From Antedon mediterranea (taxonomy: Eukaryota > Echinodermata > Crinoidea > Comatulida > Antedonidae): DNA of 64,000 nt. Numbering within the stretch: position 1 is the stretch's first letter; every line of letters begins with the position of its first letter. The position numbers and the translations under genes were made by a program. The stretch spans positions 20,025,201 through 20,089,200 of the forward strand of contig NC_092670.1 of assembly GCF_964355755.1 (NCBI RefSeq). Direction: 5' to 3'. Under the pieces are notes generated by a model, which saw only the letters and a list, made by a program, of their open reading frames with translations, searched no databases and was not told where the DNA came from. Below are positions 63,601 to 64,000 of the stretch, one piece after another.

Positions 63601-64000
63601 TAAAAATAGTATGCTTTTTTTTAACAACATTAACTATAAGCTTTCAATATATTTTGACTACTCATTCAAGATACTTTAAGAATAATTAACAGAACTAGTT
63701 TTAAATTGAACTAGTATAAAATTAGGATCTAATTTACAGATATTTAAGAAAATTAAAAGTAGTTTTTTTTAAAACTTGCTATAAAATTAGGATAAAGTAA
63801 TTAACTTAGTTTCAGGTATAGGGTCAAGTGAAGGTCAATTAGAAAGACAAATTAGTTCCCTACAAACTCATGTAAATTTGATAGATAACAGGATTGTGAA
63901 TCTTTAGTTAATTGCGTCAAATAAGAAACTTTCTTTAAAATCTATTTAACCAACATTTACTTTATAATACTAAATAGGTATTTGTATTAAAACTAGTATA
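60610..64000. other. TRAF7 5' intron, no exon recognised
   Basis: After the repeat at 60.8-61.1 kb the sequence is AT-rich. I searched the minus strand for the RING CxxC...CGH start and found none, so the preceding exon should lie beyond the window. TACTGCAGTA palindromes occur at about 62730, 62801 and 62914. Confidence 0.5.
60800..61150. repeat. About 75-bp tandem repeat in a TRAF7 intron
   Basis: Blocks gctctaaatacccgctacc, ggaacaaat, ggcagggca and ctgatcacgata recur near 60850, 60930, 61000 and 61070. Four diverged copies with no coding signal. Lies upstream of the first visible TRAF7 exon. Confidence 0.7.

Overview
The window is AT-rich, intron-rich animal DNA. Every multi-exon gene I could rebuild has GT-AG introns with matching phases. 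Gene content (RRN3, TRAF7, a FAM69/DIPK1 kinase, a replacement-type histone H1, an intronless rhodopsin-class receptor) together with dense tRNA-derived SINEs and short inverted-repeat elements suggests a marine deuterostome invertebrate. An echinoderm is my best guess; this is inference, not something a single motif proves.

Layout. (1) 1-19,354, minus strand: ten exons of RRN3 (TIF-IA, the RNA polymerase I initiation factor). The C-terminal half lies off the left edge, and a possible 5' UTR exon is at 25.1-25.2 kb. An intronless class A GPCR (15,964-16,992, plus strand) sits inside an RRN3 intron. (2) 19.6-22.6 kb: a decayed Ty3/gypsy-type LTR element with fragments resembling a ZNF862/hAT-derived protein and a PHD finger. 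(3) 23,625-24,525: a 901-bp foldback element with 8-bp target-site duplications. (4) 26.8-35.6 kb: 19-bp minisatellite arrays, mostly contained in a nearly perfect tandem duplication of about 4.08 kb that also carries a protein-kinase C-lobe fragment twice. (5) 36,552-38,187, minus: a three-exon FAM69/DIPK1-like ER kinase gene. (6) 38.5-43.0 kb: nested dispersed repeats. (7) 46,450-47,031, plus: a polyadenylated histone H1 of the H1.0/H1-delta type. (8) 48.0-48.7 kb: a 44/21-bp tandem repeat. (9) 49,976-60,609, minus: thirteen exons of TRAF7 running from inside the RING finger through the TRAF-type zinc fingers, coiled coil and WD40 propeller to the stop codon. The first exons lie beyond the right edge.

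The genes do not form a pathway: RRN3 acts in rRNA transcription, TRAF7 in ubiquitin/MAPK signalling, DIPK1 in the ER, H1 in chromatin, and the GPCR is an orphan. The most unusual material is structural: the 19-bp array that is open in all six frames, its recent tandem duplication, the long foldback element, and a nested MITE with an empty-site paralogue in the same window. I found no convincing new multi-gene system.
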